Source: Actinoplanes italicus (lineage in GTDB: Bacteria; Actinomycetota; Actinomycetes; Mycobacteriales; Micromonosporaceae). From it: a DNA stretch of 64,000 bases. Positions 7,221-15,782 of this stretch are shown here, one piece after another. Where the stretch lies: assembly GCF_003001815.1 (NCBI RefSeq), contig NZ_PVMZ01000029.1, forward strand, positions 1 through 64,000. Direction: 5' to 3'. Below the pieces are notes generated by a model, which saw only the letters and a program-made list of their open reading frames with translations, was not told the DNA's origin and did not search any database. Both the position numbers and the translations under genes were made by a program. Every line of letters starts with the position of its first letter. The stretch's first letter is position 1.

Positions 7221-8471
7221 TCAGCGGCGGCGGAACTCGTTCAGGTAGAGGTAGACGCTGGTCTTGGCGCCCACGACGGCTCCGGCGGTGTCGGCCGAGC
7301 GGAAGTGGATGCCGCCCCACACGCGGGCGTTGATCAGTTCCTCGAGGGCGCCCGAGAAGCTGGTGTAGTAGCGGGTCGTTCCGGTGGCCTCGCTGGTGGC
7401 GTGGAACGCGATGTCGTCGCGGCCGAAGAACAACCGCAGGATCGTCATGTTGGAGCCGGTCGCGCAGGCGTGGCCTGAGGTGTAGTCGGGGCTGCCCGGC
7501 GTGATGAGCAGCGGCATCCACGACGGGTCGGCGGTGGTGTCCGGGTTGCCGTCGGTGTCGGCGAGCTGGACCGCGGTGACCGGCCGCCAGAAGCCCCAGT
7601 GCCGCTTCTCGTTGAAGCAGGCGGTGTTGGCGTCCGACGCGGCGACGTTGACCATGGCGAGCAGGCGGGCCGACTGCAGGACGCTGAGCCGCTGTGTCTC
7701 GGCGAGCTGCCGGTTGATCTCCCACTGGCCGAGCTTGCGGTCGTGCCACCAGCGGGCCGCGTCGGTCTGGTCGGCGGTACGCAGCGTGCTGGTCGCGCCG
7801 CCGATCGCCTTGATCTCGTTGAGGTCGCGGGTGTAGGCGGCGCTGGTGAGGGCGGGCGGCCCGGCCGTGCGGAAGATGTCGTTGCGCGGCAGCACGAACG
7901 CCTTCAGATCGGCTGACCAGGCGCCGGAGTTGGCGAAGGTGGGCGGGGTGGGCCGCCACTGTCCGGGTGCGGTGCCGACCGGGAACTCCTCGACGCCGAA
8001 GGCGCCGTCGCCGGCGCGGGAGGCGAGCATGGCGGCGGCGGTCTGCTCACCGACCGTGACACCGCCGCGTTCGGCCCGGCCGTCCGGGATCCCGGCGAGG
8101 TATCCGTCGTACTGTGCCTTGAGCCGGTCGCTCTGCGCGGGGTACAGCGCGGTGAGGACCCGGTACGAGGCGGCGGCGACGGCGGCGTCGGTGGACTCGC
8201 GGCCGGTGGTCCTGGGGGCCGCGATGAACGGCTGGTACGGCTTGCCGGCGATGGCGTTGACGGCGTCGTAGACGGCGCCCTGCACCATGGCGAAGCTGCG
8301 ACTCTGCACCCACGGGTTCTCGCGGGCGACGTCCCAGATCGCGGTCTGGGCGTTGAGGTTCCACGTTATGACGGAGTTGCCGGCCGGGGCGGCCGCGGCG
8401 GCGGCCGGGACCGCGAGCGGCGCCAGTACGGCGGCCATGATCAGTGCCAGTGCACGCTTCATGCGGCCCAT
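7221..8471 (-). CDS. Secreted vanadium-dependent haloperoxidase / PAP2-like phosphatase
   Basis: About 416 residues after a signal peptide (RALALIMAAVLAPLAVPAAAAAAP). The vanadate/phosphate pocket motifs of the VHPO-PAP2 superfamily are visible in order: NEKRHWGFWRPVTA (Lys/Arg), YTSGHACATGS (SGH) and ARVWGGIHFRSADTAG (Arg, His, acid). The N-terminal helices (WNLNAQTAIWDVA, SFAMVQGAVYDAVNAI) match actinobacterial VHPO-like proteins. It either oxidises halides with peroxide or is an acid phosphatase; the motifs do not separate the two. ATG 8471 (MGRMKR) or 8462 (MKR) are the plausible starts, since residues further upstream do not fit a signal peptide. It sits 28 bp after the tetra-repeat gene on the same strand. 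Confidence 0.9.
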   Translation of the reverse strand: MGRMKRALALIMAAVLAPLAVPAAAAAAPAGNSVITWNLNAQTAIWDVARENPWVQSRSFAMVQGAVYDAVNAIAGKPYQPFIAAPRTTGRESTDAAVAAASYRVLTALYPAQSDRLKAQYDGYLAGIPDGRAERGGVTVGEQTAAAMLASRAGDGAFGVEEFPVGTAPGQWRPTPPTFANSGAWSADLKAFVLPRNDIFRTAGPPALTSAAYTRDLNEIKAIGGATSTLRTADQTDAARWWHDRKLGQWEINRQLAETQRLSVLQSARLLAMVNVAASDANTACFNEKRHWGFWRPVTAVQLADTDGNPDTTADPSWMPLLITPGSPDYTSGHACATGSNMTILRLFFGRDDIAFHATSEATGTTRYYTSFSGALEELINARVWGGIHFRSADTAGAVVGAKTSVYLYLNEFRRR

Positions 8472-8499
8472 CGCACCGGATCGATCTGGCAGAAACCTG

Positions 8500-9933
8500 T
8501 CACCGCATGTTGTACCAGTGGGATCTGTCGCGCCGGGCGGCCACACCGGCGGCCGCGAAGTGGGCGGCGACCCGGTCGCGGGCGACCTCGATGTCGAGGT
8601 CACCGGTCAGTTCGCCGGTGCGGACCAGCTCGCGGAGGTAGTGCACGAGGTCGTCCTCGAGATCGAGGCCCGGCGCCGGTGGCGGCCGCAACCCGGCCAG
8701 TGACGTGAAGTGGCCGACCAGATCGGGCAGCGCCGAGTGCTCCGTCGTGACCGAGTACGACCATTCGGCCCCGTCGTCGTCGCCGCGGGCGTAGTACTCG
8801 TGGTTCTCGAAGAACCGGATGCCCTGAGTGGGCCCGATCTCGATGTTCAGCGTGTAGTCACAGCCGGGGGCCGTGCGCCGGGCGTGCAGGATCTCGGCCT
8901 GGCGCAGCGGCCGGTACCGGCGGGACGGCACACCGCCGCCGATGACCAGGCCGGTGATCGCGCCCCAGTTCCCGAACCGGGGCATGTCCGGTTTCAATAG
9001 CCCGCGGCTGACCATCGTGGCGAAGGACCCGGCGATCCGCGGCTCGAGGAGTTCCCGCGTGATCACGGTCCCGAGGTGCTGTTCGAGGTGTTCGGCGAGG
9101 GCCGGCAGGTCGGCGAGGGCGATGTCGACGGTGGAGAAGGTGCTGCCCCATCCGCCGGACGGGCGGTAGTGCTCGCTGATGTGCAGCCCGGTTGCCCCGA
9201 AGCTGAGCGTGAGGGACAGCCGGTCGCTGTTCAAGAGGTCGTGGCGGGCCTTGCGGGGTGTCGACCGGTGGGGGACTCCCGCTTCGGCGCACCAGGCGAC
9301 GATCCGGTCGCGGGCTTCGCCGGGTGCCAGGCCGGGGCCGATCTCACCGGCCGCGACCAGGCCGGTGAAGAACGCCTCGGCACGCCGGCACGGGTCGTCC
9401 GGCGGACGCGGGCCCGTCCGGGATTCGATCATGTCGGCGAGCACCGCGAACGCGGGGAGGCCGACCGTCACGTCGTGCGCCCGGAGGAGGTGCGGGCTGC
9501 CCGGGCACGCGAGACCCTCCACGAAGTGGACACCGCGGCCCGTCGGGCTCACACGTACCGATACGAGCCATTCCTCGCCCTGGTGGGTGGCCGTCCACAG
9601 TGGCACGTACGTCCGGGTGAGGTCCTGGCCCTTGTTGCCGATCCTGGTGAGGACGTGCCGTATCCCGGCCCGCCGGCAGTGTGTCGCCAGGCGTTCGGTG
9701 TTCTCCCAGTAGGCGGCCGCCGGCTCGCGCAGTTCGCCGCGTCCGATCAGGTTCGCGATCACGGCGGTGAGCCGTTCCTCGACGGTCGTCCCGGCGGCCG
9801 GTCCGTACCGTTCGTCGAAGTAGCCGGCGAGTCTCCGCAGGTCGTCGCGGGCCACCCGGACCGTCTCGGGCCGGCCGTGGAACTCGATCCGGCCGGAGAA
9901 CACGGCGCCGTCGGCGGTGAACTGTGCCAGCAT
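8500..9933 (-). CDS. Protein of four tandem ~120-residue repeats, no recognised family
   Basis: A 477-residue soluble protein with no signal peptide. It shows four copies of a helical module: residues 31-97, 160-228, 275-342 and 402-470. Each carries L-x2-L-x(5-6)-G, then a helix ending in GEL, GEI, GLL or GEL, then a helix ending in AGI, AGV, GGV or AGV before a basic run. Between the modules lie beta-rich segments of about 40 residues with Trp/Phe and acidic runs (residues 120-158, 236-274 and 360-400), and a partial one sits at 8-30. Function unknown. It may share a transcript with the downstream haloperoxidase. The ATG at 9933 is the frame's natural start. Confidence 0.8.
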   Translation of the reverse strand: MLAQFTADGAVFSGRIEFHGRPETVRVARDDLRRLAGYFDERYGPAAGTTVEERLTAVIANLIGRGELREPAAAYWENTERLATHCRRAGIRHVLTRIGNKGQDLTRTYVPLWTATHQGEEWLVSVRVSPTGRGVHFVEGLACPGSPHLLRAHDVTVGLPAFAVLADMIESRTGPRPPDDPCRRAEAFFTGLVAAGEIGPGLAPGEARDRIVAWCAEAGVPHRSTPRKARHDLLNSDRLSLTLSFGATGLHISEHYRPSGGWGSTFSTVDIALADLPALAEHLEQHLGTVITRELLEPRIAGSFATMVSRGLLKPDMPRFGNWGAITGLVIGGGVPSRRYRPLRQAEILHARRTAPGCDYTLNIEIGPTQGIRFFENHEYYARGDDDGAEWSYSVTTEHSALPDLVGHFTSLAGLRPPPAPGLDLEDDLVHYLRELVRTGELTGDLDIEVARDRVAAHFAAAGVAARRDRSHWYNMR

Positions 9934-9959
9934 GCCGCCAACGTAACGATCGCGGGCAA

Positions 9960-10577
9960 TCAGGCCGCGTCAGCCAGTTCGCCGGAGGCCGCAGGCGGTT
10001 CGAGGGACTCCTGCCAGATCGCCCAGCGGGTCTGGGGTCCGAGCGACTTCGCCTTGTCCATGGCCAGGCCGGCGCGGTGCACGATCCCGTCGTGGGTGAG
10101 CGTGCCGGGCGCGGCCACGGCCACGCCGATACCGGCGGCCAGCGTGACCAGGCGGCCGTCGATGAGGACCGGCCCGAGCGACGCGGCGATGCGACCGGCT
10201 GTCTCGTACGCCTCCCCGGGGTTCCTGATCTCCGGCAGCACCACCGCGAACTCGTCGCCGCCCAGCCGGGCCGGGAGCCCGGGGCCCTGCACGCAGCGCC
10301 GCAGCACTCCGGCGAACTCGACCAGCAGCCGGTCACCGGCTTCGTGGCCGAGGGTGTCGCTGATCTCCTTGAACCCGTTCATGCCGATCATCAGGACCGC
10401 CATGTGCCGGCCGGTACGCGCGCCGCGGTCGATCGCCCGGTGGGAGACCTGCCGGAACCGGCTGCGATTGCCGAGCCCGGTGAGCCTGTCGTGCTTGCGC
10501 AGCTGAGCCACCGCGATCGCGAGGAGCGGCAGCCGGCGCCCGATGCCGGGGGTGCGCCTTCGACCCGCAGTGTGCAC
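9960..10577 (-). CDS. GGDEF domain protein (probable diguanylate cyclase)
   Basis: A 205-residue cytoplasmic protein made of little but a GGDEF domain. It has HDRLTGLGNRSRF at its start and RLGGDEFAVVLPEI with an intact GGDEF signature, so it should make cyclic di-GMP from two GTP. The classical inhibitory RxxD five residues before the signature is not obvious (VQGPGLPARLGGDEF). No sensor domain is present; only about 25 basic residues precede the domain. It is divergent from the SfnB-like gene. Confidence 0.85.
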   Translation of the reverse strand: MHTAGRRRTPGIGRRLPLLAIAVAQLRKHDRLTGLGNRSRFRQVSHRAIDRGARTGRHMAVLMIGMNGFKEISDTLGHEAGDRLLVEFAGVLRRCVQGPGLPARLGGDEFAVVLPEIRNPGEAYETAGRIAASLGPVLIDGRLVTLAAGIGVAVAAPGTLTHDGIVHRAGLAMDKAKSLGPQTRWAIWQESLEPPAASGELADAA

Positions 10578-10650
10578 GACGCCTCCTCCTTGTGGCTGGA
10601 CGCCGCTGCAGATCGGTCCGGGTCGCGGTCACTTGAGGGTCGGCGGTTCA

Positions 10651-10656
10651 TAGGAT
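10651..10656 (+). promoter_or_regulatory. -10 element TAGGAT of a leaderless promoter
   Basis: TAGGAT ends 6 nt before the ATG at 10663, which puts the transcript start at or very near the A of the start codon. No ribosome binding site precedes that ATG. No convincing -35 was seen. Confidence 0.45.
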
Positions 10657-10662
10657 CTGGTG

Positions 10663-11844
10663 ATGGCCGTACCCCAGACCCATGCCGAGGCGGTCACCAC
10701 CGCCTGCCAGCTCGCCGAGTTCCTGATCCCGGGCGCGATCCAGCGCGACCGGGACGGCGCCGACACGGTCCCGCACGAGGCGGTCGCCGCCCTGGACTCC
10801 TCCGGTCTGCTCGGCATCACCGTGCCGGCCGCCGACGGCGGTCCCGGCCTCGGTCCGCGGACGCTCGCCGAGGTCACCCGGATCGTGGCGGCGGCCGACC
10901 CGTCGATCGCGCAGGTGCCGCAGGCGCACTTCCTGATGATCGACGTGCTGGCCGTGCACGCGGGCGCGGAGGCCCGCAAGCGGATCTACGGTGACGTGCT
11001 GGCCGGCCGGAGGCTCGGCAACGCGCTCGCCGAGCGGGGCGGCAAGCACGCCCAGGATCTCAAGACCCGGATCGCCGGCGGACGGCTCGACGGCGTCAAG
11101 TACTACACCACCGGTGCGCTGACCAGCGCCTGGATCGCGGTGAGCGCCCTCGACGAGAACGGCCGGCTGGTCCTGGCGCTGGTCCCGCGCGACGCCGGGG
11201 GCGTCACGGTCGACACCGACTGGGACATGATCGGCCAGCGGGCGACGATCAGCGGCACGGCCACGTTCCGGCAGGTCCCGGTCGAGCCGGGGCTGCGGAT
11301 CGACTACGCGGGCGCCTACGAGGTGCCGCAGCAGCTCGGCGCGCGGGCCCAGCTCGTGCACGCGGCCATCGAGGTGGGCATCGCCGGTGCGGCGCTGCGC
11401 GACGCCCGTTCCTACCTGCGGGAGAAGGCGCGGCCGTCGACCGAGGCGGTCCGGCACGGTGCCACGGCCGCCACCGACGACCCGCACGTGCGGCACCGTT
11501 ACGGGCGTCTGGCCGCCAGGGTCCGCGCCGCCGAGGCACTGCTGGAGTCGTCCGCCCGTACCCTCGAGGAAGTGGGTTTGATCCCGGCCGACGCCGAATC
11601 CGCGGCACGTGGCTCACTCGCGGTGGCGGCCGCGAAGGCGTTCGGCAGCGAGGTCGCGCTGGAGGCCGGCTCGGAGCTGTTCACCCTCTGCGGCACCAGC
11701 TCGGCCGCCGCGAAGTACGGTCTGGACCGGCACTGGCGCAACGCGCGCACCCACAGCGTCCATGACCCCCTGGACTGGAAGTACGCCCACATCGCCGCCT
11801 ACGACCTCGCCGGCCAGCTGCCCCCCAACCACGGCCAGCTGTAA
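10663..11844 (+). CDS. sfnB: SfnB-type acyl-CoA-dehydrogenase-fold flavoprotein (sulfur acquisition family)
   Basis: A 393-residue member of the acyl-CoA dehydrogenase superfamily, in the SfnB/DszC flavin monooxygenase branch. SfnB proteins help take sulfur from dimethyl sulfone or related organosulfur compounds. The pattern DPSIAQVPQAHFLMIDVL, then LAERGGKHAQDLKTRI, KYYTTGALTSAWIAVSAL and near the end DRHWRNARTHSVHDPLDWKYAHIAAY (the family's NARTHxxHDP motif) supports this over a true dehydrogenase. The usual acyl-CoA catalytic Glu is not evident. It stands alone, with a leaderless promoter and a strong terminator. Confidence 0.88.
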   Translation: MAVPQTHAEAVTTACQLAEFLIPGAIQRDRDGADTVPHEAVAALDSSGLLGITVPAADGGPGLGPRTLAEVTRIVAAADPSIAQVPQAHFLMIDVLAVHAGAEARKRIYGDVLAGRRLGNALAERGGKHAQDLKTRIAGGRLDGVKYYTTGALTSAWIAVSALDENGRLVLALVPRDAGGVTVDTDWDMIGQRATISGTATFRQVPVEPGLRIDYAGAYEVPQQLGARAQLVHAAIEVGIAGAALRDARSYLREKARPSTEAVRHGATAATDDPHVRHRYGRLAARVRAAEALLESSARTLEEVGLIPADAESAARGSLAVAAAKAFGSEVALEAGSELFTLCGTSSAAAKYGLDRHWRNARTHSVHDPLDWKYAHIAAYDLAGQLPPNHGQL

Positions 11845-11858
11845 AGCCGGCTGGGTCA

Positions 11859-11891
11859 CACCGCTGTCTCAGCTGGGCCGAGACAGCGGTG
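11859..11891. terminator. Bidirectional terminator between sfnB and GNAT gene
   Basis: 12-bp perfect stem, arms CACCGCTGTCTC-like (11859-11870) and GAGACAGCGGTG (11880-11891), with a 9-nt loop. It lies in the 60-bp gap between convergent genes, and an outer CCGGCTG/CAGCCGG pair extends it. No long T-run, as is usual in high-GC actinobacteria. Confidence 0.75.
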
Positions 11892-11904
11892 AGCCACAGC
11901 CGGT

Positions 11905-12564
11905 TCAGACCTTACGGAACGCCGCGAAGACGACGTCGGCGCTGTGGGTGAAGCCGAGGCGGCCGTACAGCCGGATCGCGTTCTCGTTGTCGTGCACGGC
12001 ATGCAGGAACGGCAGCTCACCGCGGGCCAGGATGCCGGCCGCGACGGCGAGGGTGAGCCGCGCGCCCAGGCCCTTGCCGCGGAACGCGGGGTCCGTGCAG
12101 ACGGCGCTGACCTCCGTCCAGCCGGGCATCCGGAAACGCTCGCCGCCCATCGCGATCAGCCGGCCGCCGTCGTCGCGGATGCCGAGGTAGCGGCCCAGGT
12201 CGATGGTCCGTTTCAGGAACGGGCCGGGCTGGGCGCGGGCGACCAGGTCGAGCATCTCGGGCACGTCCTTCTCGGTGAGGACGACCGCTTCGGGGTCCTC
12301 GACGCCGGACATGCTCTGGCCGATCATCTGGACGCCGGACGTCACCTCGACCTGCTCCCACCCCGCGTGCGGGGTGATCGAGCGGCCGACGAGTACGGCG
12401 TAGTCGGTGATCGTGGCCAGGTCGCGCCAGGCGGACGGGTCGGAGGTGTCGCTCAGCGCGGCGAACGGGGCGATCTCGGGCAGGAATCGGGCGGCGTTGC
12501 CCGCGGCCTCGGCGAAACACGCCTGCGGCCCGGTGAGGGCGGCCCACACGGGGTTGTCAATCAC
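11905..12564 (-). CDS. GNAT family N-acetyltransferase (FR47-like)
   Basis: A 219-residue acetyltransferase. The C-terminal half carries the GNAT core: AMGGERFRMPGWTEVSAVCTDPAFRGKGLGARLTLAVAAGIL holds the R-G-K-G-L-G acetyl-CoA pyrophosphate loop, and PFLHAVHDNENAIRLYGRLGF is the final helix-strand. The N-terminal half (residues 1-100) is a second, degenerate GNAT-like lobe as in FR47 proteins. The substrate is unknown. The gene begins 60 bp downstream of the opposing terminator hairpin's unit and reads towards it. Confidence 0.88.
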   Translation of the reverse strand: MIDNPVWAALTGPQACFAEAAGNAARFLPEIAPFAALSDTSDPSAWRDLATITDYAVLVGRSITPHAGWEQVEVTSGVQMIGQSMSGVEDPEAVVLTEKDVPEMLDLVARAQPGPFLKRTIDLGRYLGIRDDGGRLIAMGGERFRMPGWTEVSAVCTDPAFRGKGLGARLTLAVAAGILARGELPFLHAVHDNENAIRLYGRLGFTHSADVVFAAFRKV

Positions 12565-12623
12565 AACCCTGACCCTGCCCTCTACCGGGCCGCAGCGCCA
12601 GCAGATATCCGTCTAACCACCCA

Positions 12624-15600
12624 TCAGACACGCTGCATGGCGGGGTGTTCCTGGTACTCGGCGGCCAGTCCGGGGATGTCGCCCGGCCACAGCGGCCTGG
12701 CGAAGTGGTAACCCTGGCCGTACTGGCAGCCCATGGCGTCCAGCGCGGCACGCTGGCCGGCCTCCTCGATTCCCTCGGCGACGACGGCGAGGTCGAGGTT
12801 GTGCGACAGGGTGACGATCGCGTCGACGAGCGCGTGCTGCTGACGGCTGTGCAGGATGTCGTCGATGAACGACTTGTCCAGCTTCAGCACATCCACCGGC
12901 ATCTGACGCAGGTAGCTCAGCGACGAGTAACCCGTACCGAAATCGTCGATCGCGACGCGCACGCCCAGGGCCCGCAGCGCCTTGAGGTCGGCGATGACCT
13001 TGTCGGCGTCCTTGAGCACCAGGCTCTCGGTGATCTCCAGTAGCAGCCACTCGGGGCGTGCGCCGGTCTCCGCGAGGGCCTCGCGCACCCGGTCGGCGAA
13101 GTCCGCGGTACGGAACTGGCGCGCCGACACGTTCACGCTCACGTACCGCAGCGTGGTGTCCGGGTTCTCGTTCTTCCACTGCGAGAACTGCCGCAGCGCC
13201 TCCCGCAGCACCCAGGTGCCGATGCCGACGATCGCGCCGCTCTCCTCGGCCGCCTCCACGAAGTGGTACGGCCCGAGCAGCCCCTTCGCCGGATGCTGCC
13301 AGCGCACCAGCGCCTCCACGCCGCTGATCTTCTGGTCGACCAGCTCGACGATCGGCTGGAACTGGAGCACGAACTGCTCCTCCTCGATCGCCTCGTGCAG
13401 GGCCGTACGCATCTCGAGCCGCTGCATCATCGCGGTGTGCAGGTCGTTCTGGTACCGCTGCCAGCCGCCCTTGCCGTTGCCCTTGGCCAGGTACAGCGCC
13501 AGGTCGGCGTGCCGGAGCAGCTCGGTGGCGGTCTCGGCGTCCCGGTTGGTGGCGACGCCGACACTGCACTGGGCGCTGACCACGTGCGTGCCGCCGTTGT
13601 TGTCGGTCACCTCGACCGGGGTCGCCAGCGCCTCCAGCAGCTTCGCCGCCATCTGCTCGGCGGCGTCCACCGAGTCGCTCTGCTCGACCAGGACCGCGAA
13701 CTCGTCGCCGCCCATCCGGGCCGCCGTGCTGCCGGTCCCGATGCTCGCCGAGATCCGCTCCGCCACGGCCAGCAGCAGCTGGTCGCCGGCCGCGTGCCCG
13801 AGGGTGTCGTTGACCTCCTTGAAGTCGTCGAGGTCGACGAAGAGCACGCCGAGGGTCGCGCCGTCGCGCTCGGCCACACAGAACGCCTGCTCCAGCCGGT
13901 CCCGGAACAGCACCCGGTTGGCGAGCCCGGTCAGGGCGTCGTGGAACGCCTGGTGGGTGAGGTCCTTCTCCAGGCCACGCCGCTCGGTCACGTCCCGCAG
14001 GGTCACCACGAGCCCGGCCACGGTCGGGTCGTTACGCAGGTCGCGCAGGTCGCACTCGATCTCCATGGGGCGGCCGCCCGCGCGTACCGCGGTCAGTTCG
14101 ATGTCGTCGAGGTCGCCGACGCCGGACCGTACCCGGAACATGATCTCCCGCAGCGTGCCCTGCGAGTTCTCGGCGATCAGGCCGGACAGCGGGTCGCCGG
14201 TCGGGTCCTCGCCGAACAGCGCCTCGGCCGACGGGGTCGCGTACCGGATGGTGCCGTTGGCGTCCAGGATCAGGATGACGTCGGCCGCGCTCTGGATCAG
14301 CGTCCGGAACCAGGCCTCGCCCTCCCGGCGGCTCACCTCGGCGGTCAGCGAGATCCGTTCGAGCACCACGGCGATCTGCGAGCCGAGCGTCTCGAACGCC
14401 GGCAGCAGCAGGTGCAGCACCGGGTCGGACGCGCCGATGACCATCCGGCCGGTCCGGTGGCCGGACAGCGGCTGCGTCGCGTGCACGAGGTGCTTGAATC
14501 CGCCGGAGGAGAAGCCTTCGGGCAGGTCGGAGGCGGGCAGCAGGCGGACCAGGGTCTCGCCGGCGACGCCCTCGGCCGGGGGCAGGAACTGCAGGTGGTA
14601 CGGCTGGTCGGCGGGCATCAGCGTGGCGACGGCCTCGCGGACCGCCGTCGTGACGTCCTCCTCGCTCGCCGCGGCGAACAGCAGCGTCCCCGCCTCGCGC
14701 AGCGCCCGTTCCCGGGCGCCGGCCTGCCGCTGTGCCCGGGCCAGGTCCGCGACCCGGGCCAGGACCAGCAGGAACATCGCCGCCGCGGCGGCCGCGATGA
14801 TCGGGGCGTCGACGACGCCGCCGCGGGCGATCTCCGCCTCGCGTCCCTGCAGGTACTCCAGTGCCAGCACCGCGGGGGCGATCAGCGCCGCCGTGCTCAG
14901 CCAGAACAGCCGGTGGCTGCCCATGCCCGGGTTGGGGCGCTCGATCGGCTCGGACAGCGACCGCATGGACGGGCGCAGCGCCGAGTAGCCGATGGCCGAG
15001 TAGAAGACGATCCAGCCCAGGTCGACCGGCCCGCCCAGAGCCCACGCGCTGCTCAGCTGCGACTGGCCGTAGAACACGTCCGAGACCAGCAGGCCGAGCA
15101 TGGCGACGCCGATGGTGGCCACCGAGTCCATCCGCTTGCCGGAGCCGGTGAACATCCGCAGGATGACCGACAGCACCAGCACGTCACCGAGCGGGTAGCC
15201 GATCGAGACGAGCTTCTCCAGCAGCGACAGGTGATCGGCGCGGGTGAACGGCGCGATCCAGTAGACCCAGGCCAGCAGGCCCAGGCCGACCGTGGGCACC
15301 AGGGCGTCCAGCAGTGCCGCCCGGTTGGCGTCCCCGCCGTTGCGGGCCCGGATCAGCATCAGCAGCCCGGCCGTCAGCAGCGGGTAGAACACCAGATAGA
15401 AGAAGTCGGCCAGGCCCGGGAAGGACGGCTCGTGGCCGAGAGCGAGAATCAGGTTGTAGGTGCTGTCGCCGGTCGTGAAACAGGCGATCGACATGCTGAT
15501 CAGGTACCACGGCAGCTTCCGCCGCGGCTGGTGCATCCGGACGCCCAGCAGCACCGCGATCGCGCACGAGTAACCGAGCGCCGCCCAGCTGTACAGGTGG

Positions 15601-15680
15601 GCGTCCGGGAAGGCGTAGTAGACGCCGGTGATCACCAACGTCCAGGCGCCGAAGCACGCACGAGCCATTCGCGACGACAA
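12624..15680 (-). CDS. Membrane GGDEF-EAL cyclic-di-GMP signalling protein with PAS domain
   Basis: About 1018 residues: some eight hydrophobic helices (first ~290 residues), a GAF-like stretch, a PAS domain (WFRTLIQSAADVILILDANGTIRYATPS), GGDEF (ARMGGDEFAVLVEQ) and EAL. EAL residues look intact: VEALVRWQHP, DDFGTGYSSLSYL, KLDKSFI and VVAEGIEEAGQ. It should therefore be able to both make and break cyclic di-GMP, though which dominates cannot be read. TTG at 15680 is preferred because GGAG lies 6 nt upstream; ATG 15668 lacks a ribosome site, and an upstream TTG at 15779 would add a Pro/Arg-rich lead. It is last in a run with the exonuclease and MFS genes. Confidence 0.9.
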   Translation of the reverse strand: MSSRMARACFGAWTLVITGVYYAFPDAHLYSWAALGYSCAIAVLLGVRMHQPRRKLPWYLISMSIACFTTGDSTYNLILALGHEPSFPGLADFFYLVFYPLLTAGLLMLIRARNGGDANRAALLDALVPTVGLGLLAWVYWIAPFTRADHLSLLEKLVSIGYPLGDVLVLSVILRMFTGSGKRMDSVATIGVAMLGLLVSDVFYGQSQLSSAWALGGPVDLGWIVFYSAIGYSALRPSMRSLSEPIERPNPGMGSHRLFWLSTAALIAPAVLALEYLQGREAEIARGGVVDAPIIAAAAAAMFLLVLARVADLARAQRQAGARERALREAGTLLFAAASEEDVTTAVREAVATLMPADQPYHLQFLPPAEGVAGETLVRLLPASDLPEGFSSGGFKHLVHATQPLSGHRTGRMVIGASDPVLHLLLPAFETLGSQIAVVLERISLTAEVSRREGEAWFRTLIQSAADVILILDANGTIRYATPSAEALFGEDPTGDPLSGLIAENSQGTLREIMFRVRSGVGDLDDIELTAVRAGGRPMEIECDLRDLRNDPTVAGLVVTLRDVTERRGLEKDLTHQAFHDALTGLANRVLFRDRLEQAFCVAERDGATLGVLFVDLDDFKEVNDTLGHAAGDQLLLAVAERISASIGTGSTAARMGGDEFAVLVEQSDSVDAAEQMAAKLLEALATPVEVTDNNGGTHVVSAQCSVGVATNRDAETATELLRHADLALYLAKGNGKGGWQRYQNDLHTAMMQRLEMRTALHEAIEEEQFVLQFQPIVELVDQKISGVEALVRWQHPAKGLLGPYHFVEAAEESGAIVGIGTWVLREALRQFSQWKNENPDTTLRYVSVNVSARQFRTADFADRVREALAETGARPEWLLLEITESLVLKDADKVIADLKALRALGVRVAIDDFGTGYSSLSYLRQMPVDVLKLDKSFIDDILHSRQQHALVDAIVTLSHNLDLAVVAEGIEEAGQRAALDAMGCQYGQGYHFARPLWPGDIPGLAAEYQEHPAMQRV

Positions 15681-15782
15681 TGCGTACTCCGTTTCGTCGG
15701 GTGGCGATTTGCCGACCCGCCGAATCGGAGCCGCGACGCCTGACCTGAGGGCCCGGCCCCGCCCGCACCCGGACGGCAACCG

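Noticed and set aside
10663..11844. True acyl-CoA dehydrogenase
   Set aside because: The SfnB/DszC hallmark NARTHxxHDP is present and the acyl-CoA signature motifs are missing.
13263..15743. 826-residue open frame antisense to the GGDEF-EAL gene
   Set aside because: Composition typical of antisense shadow; the minus strand has intact GGDEF and EAL motifs.
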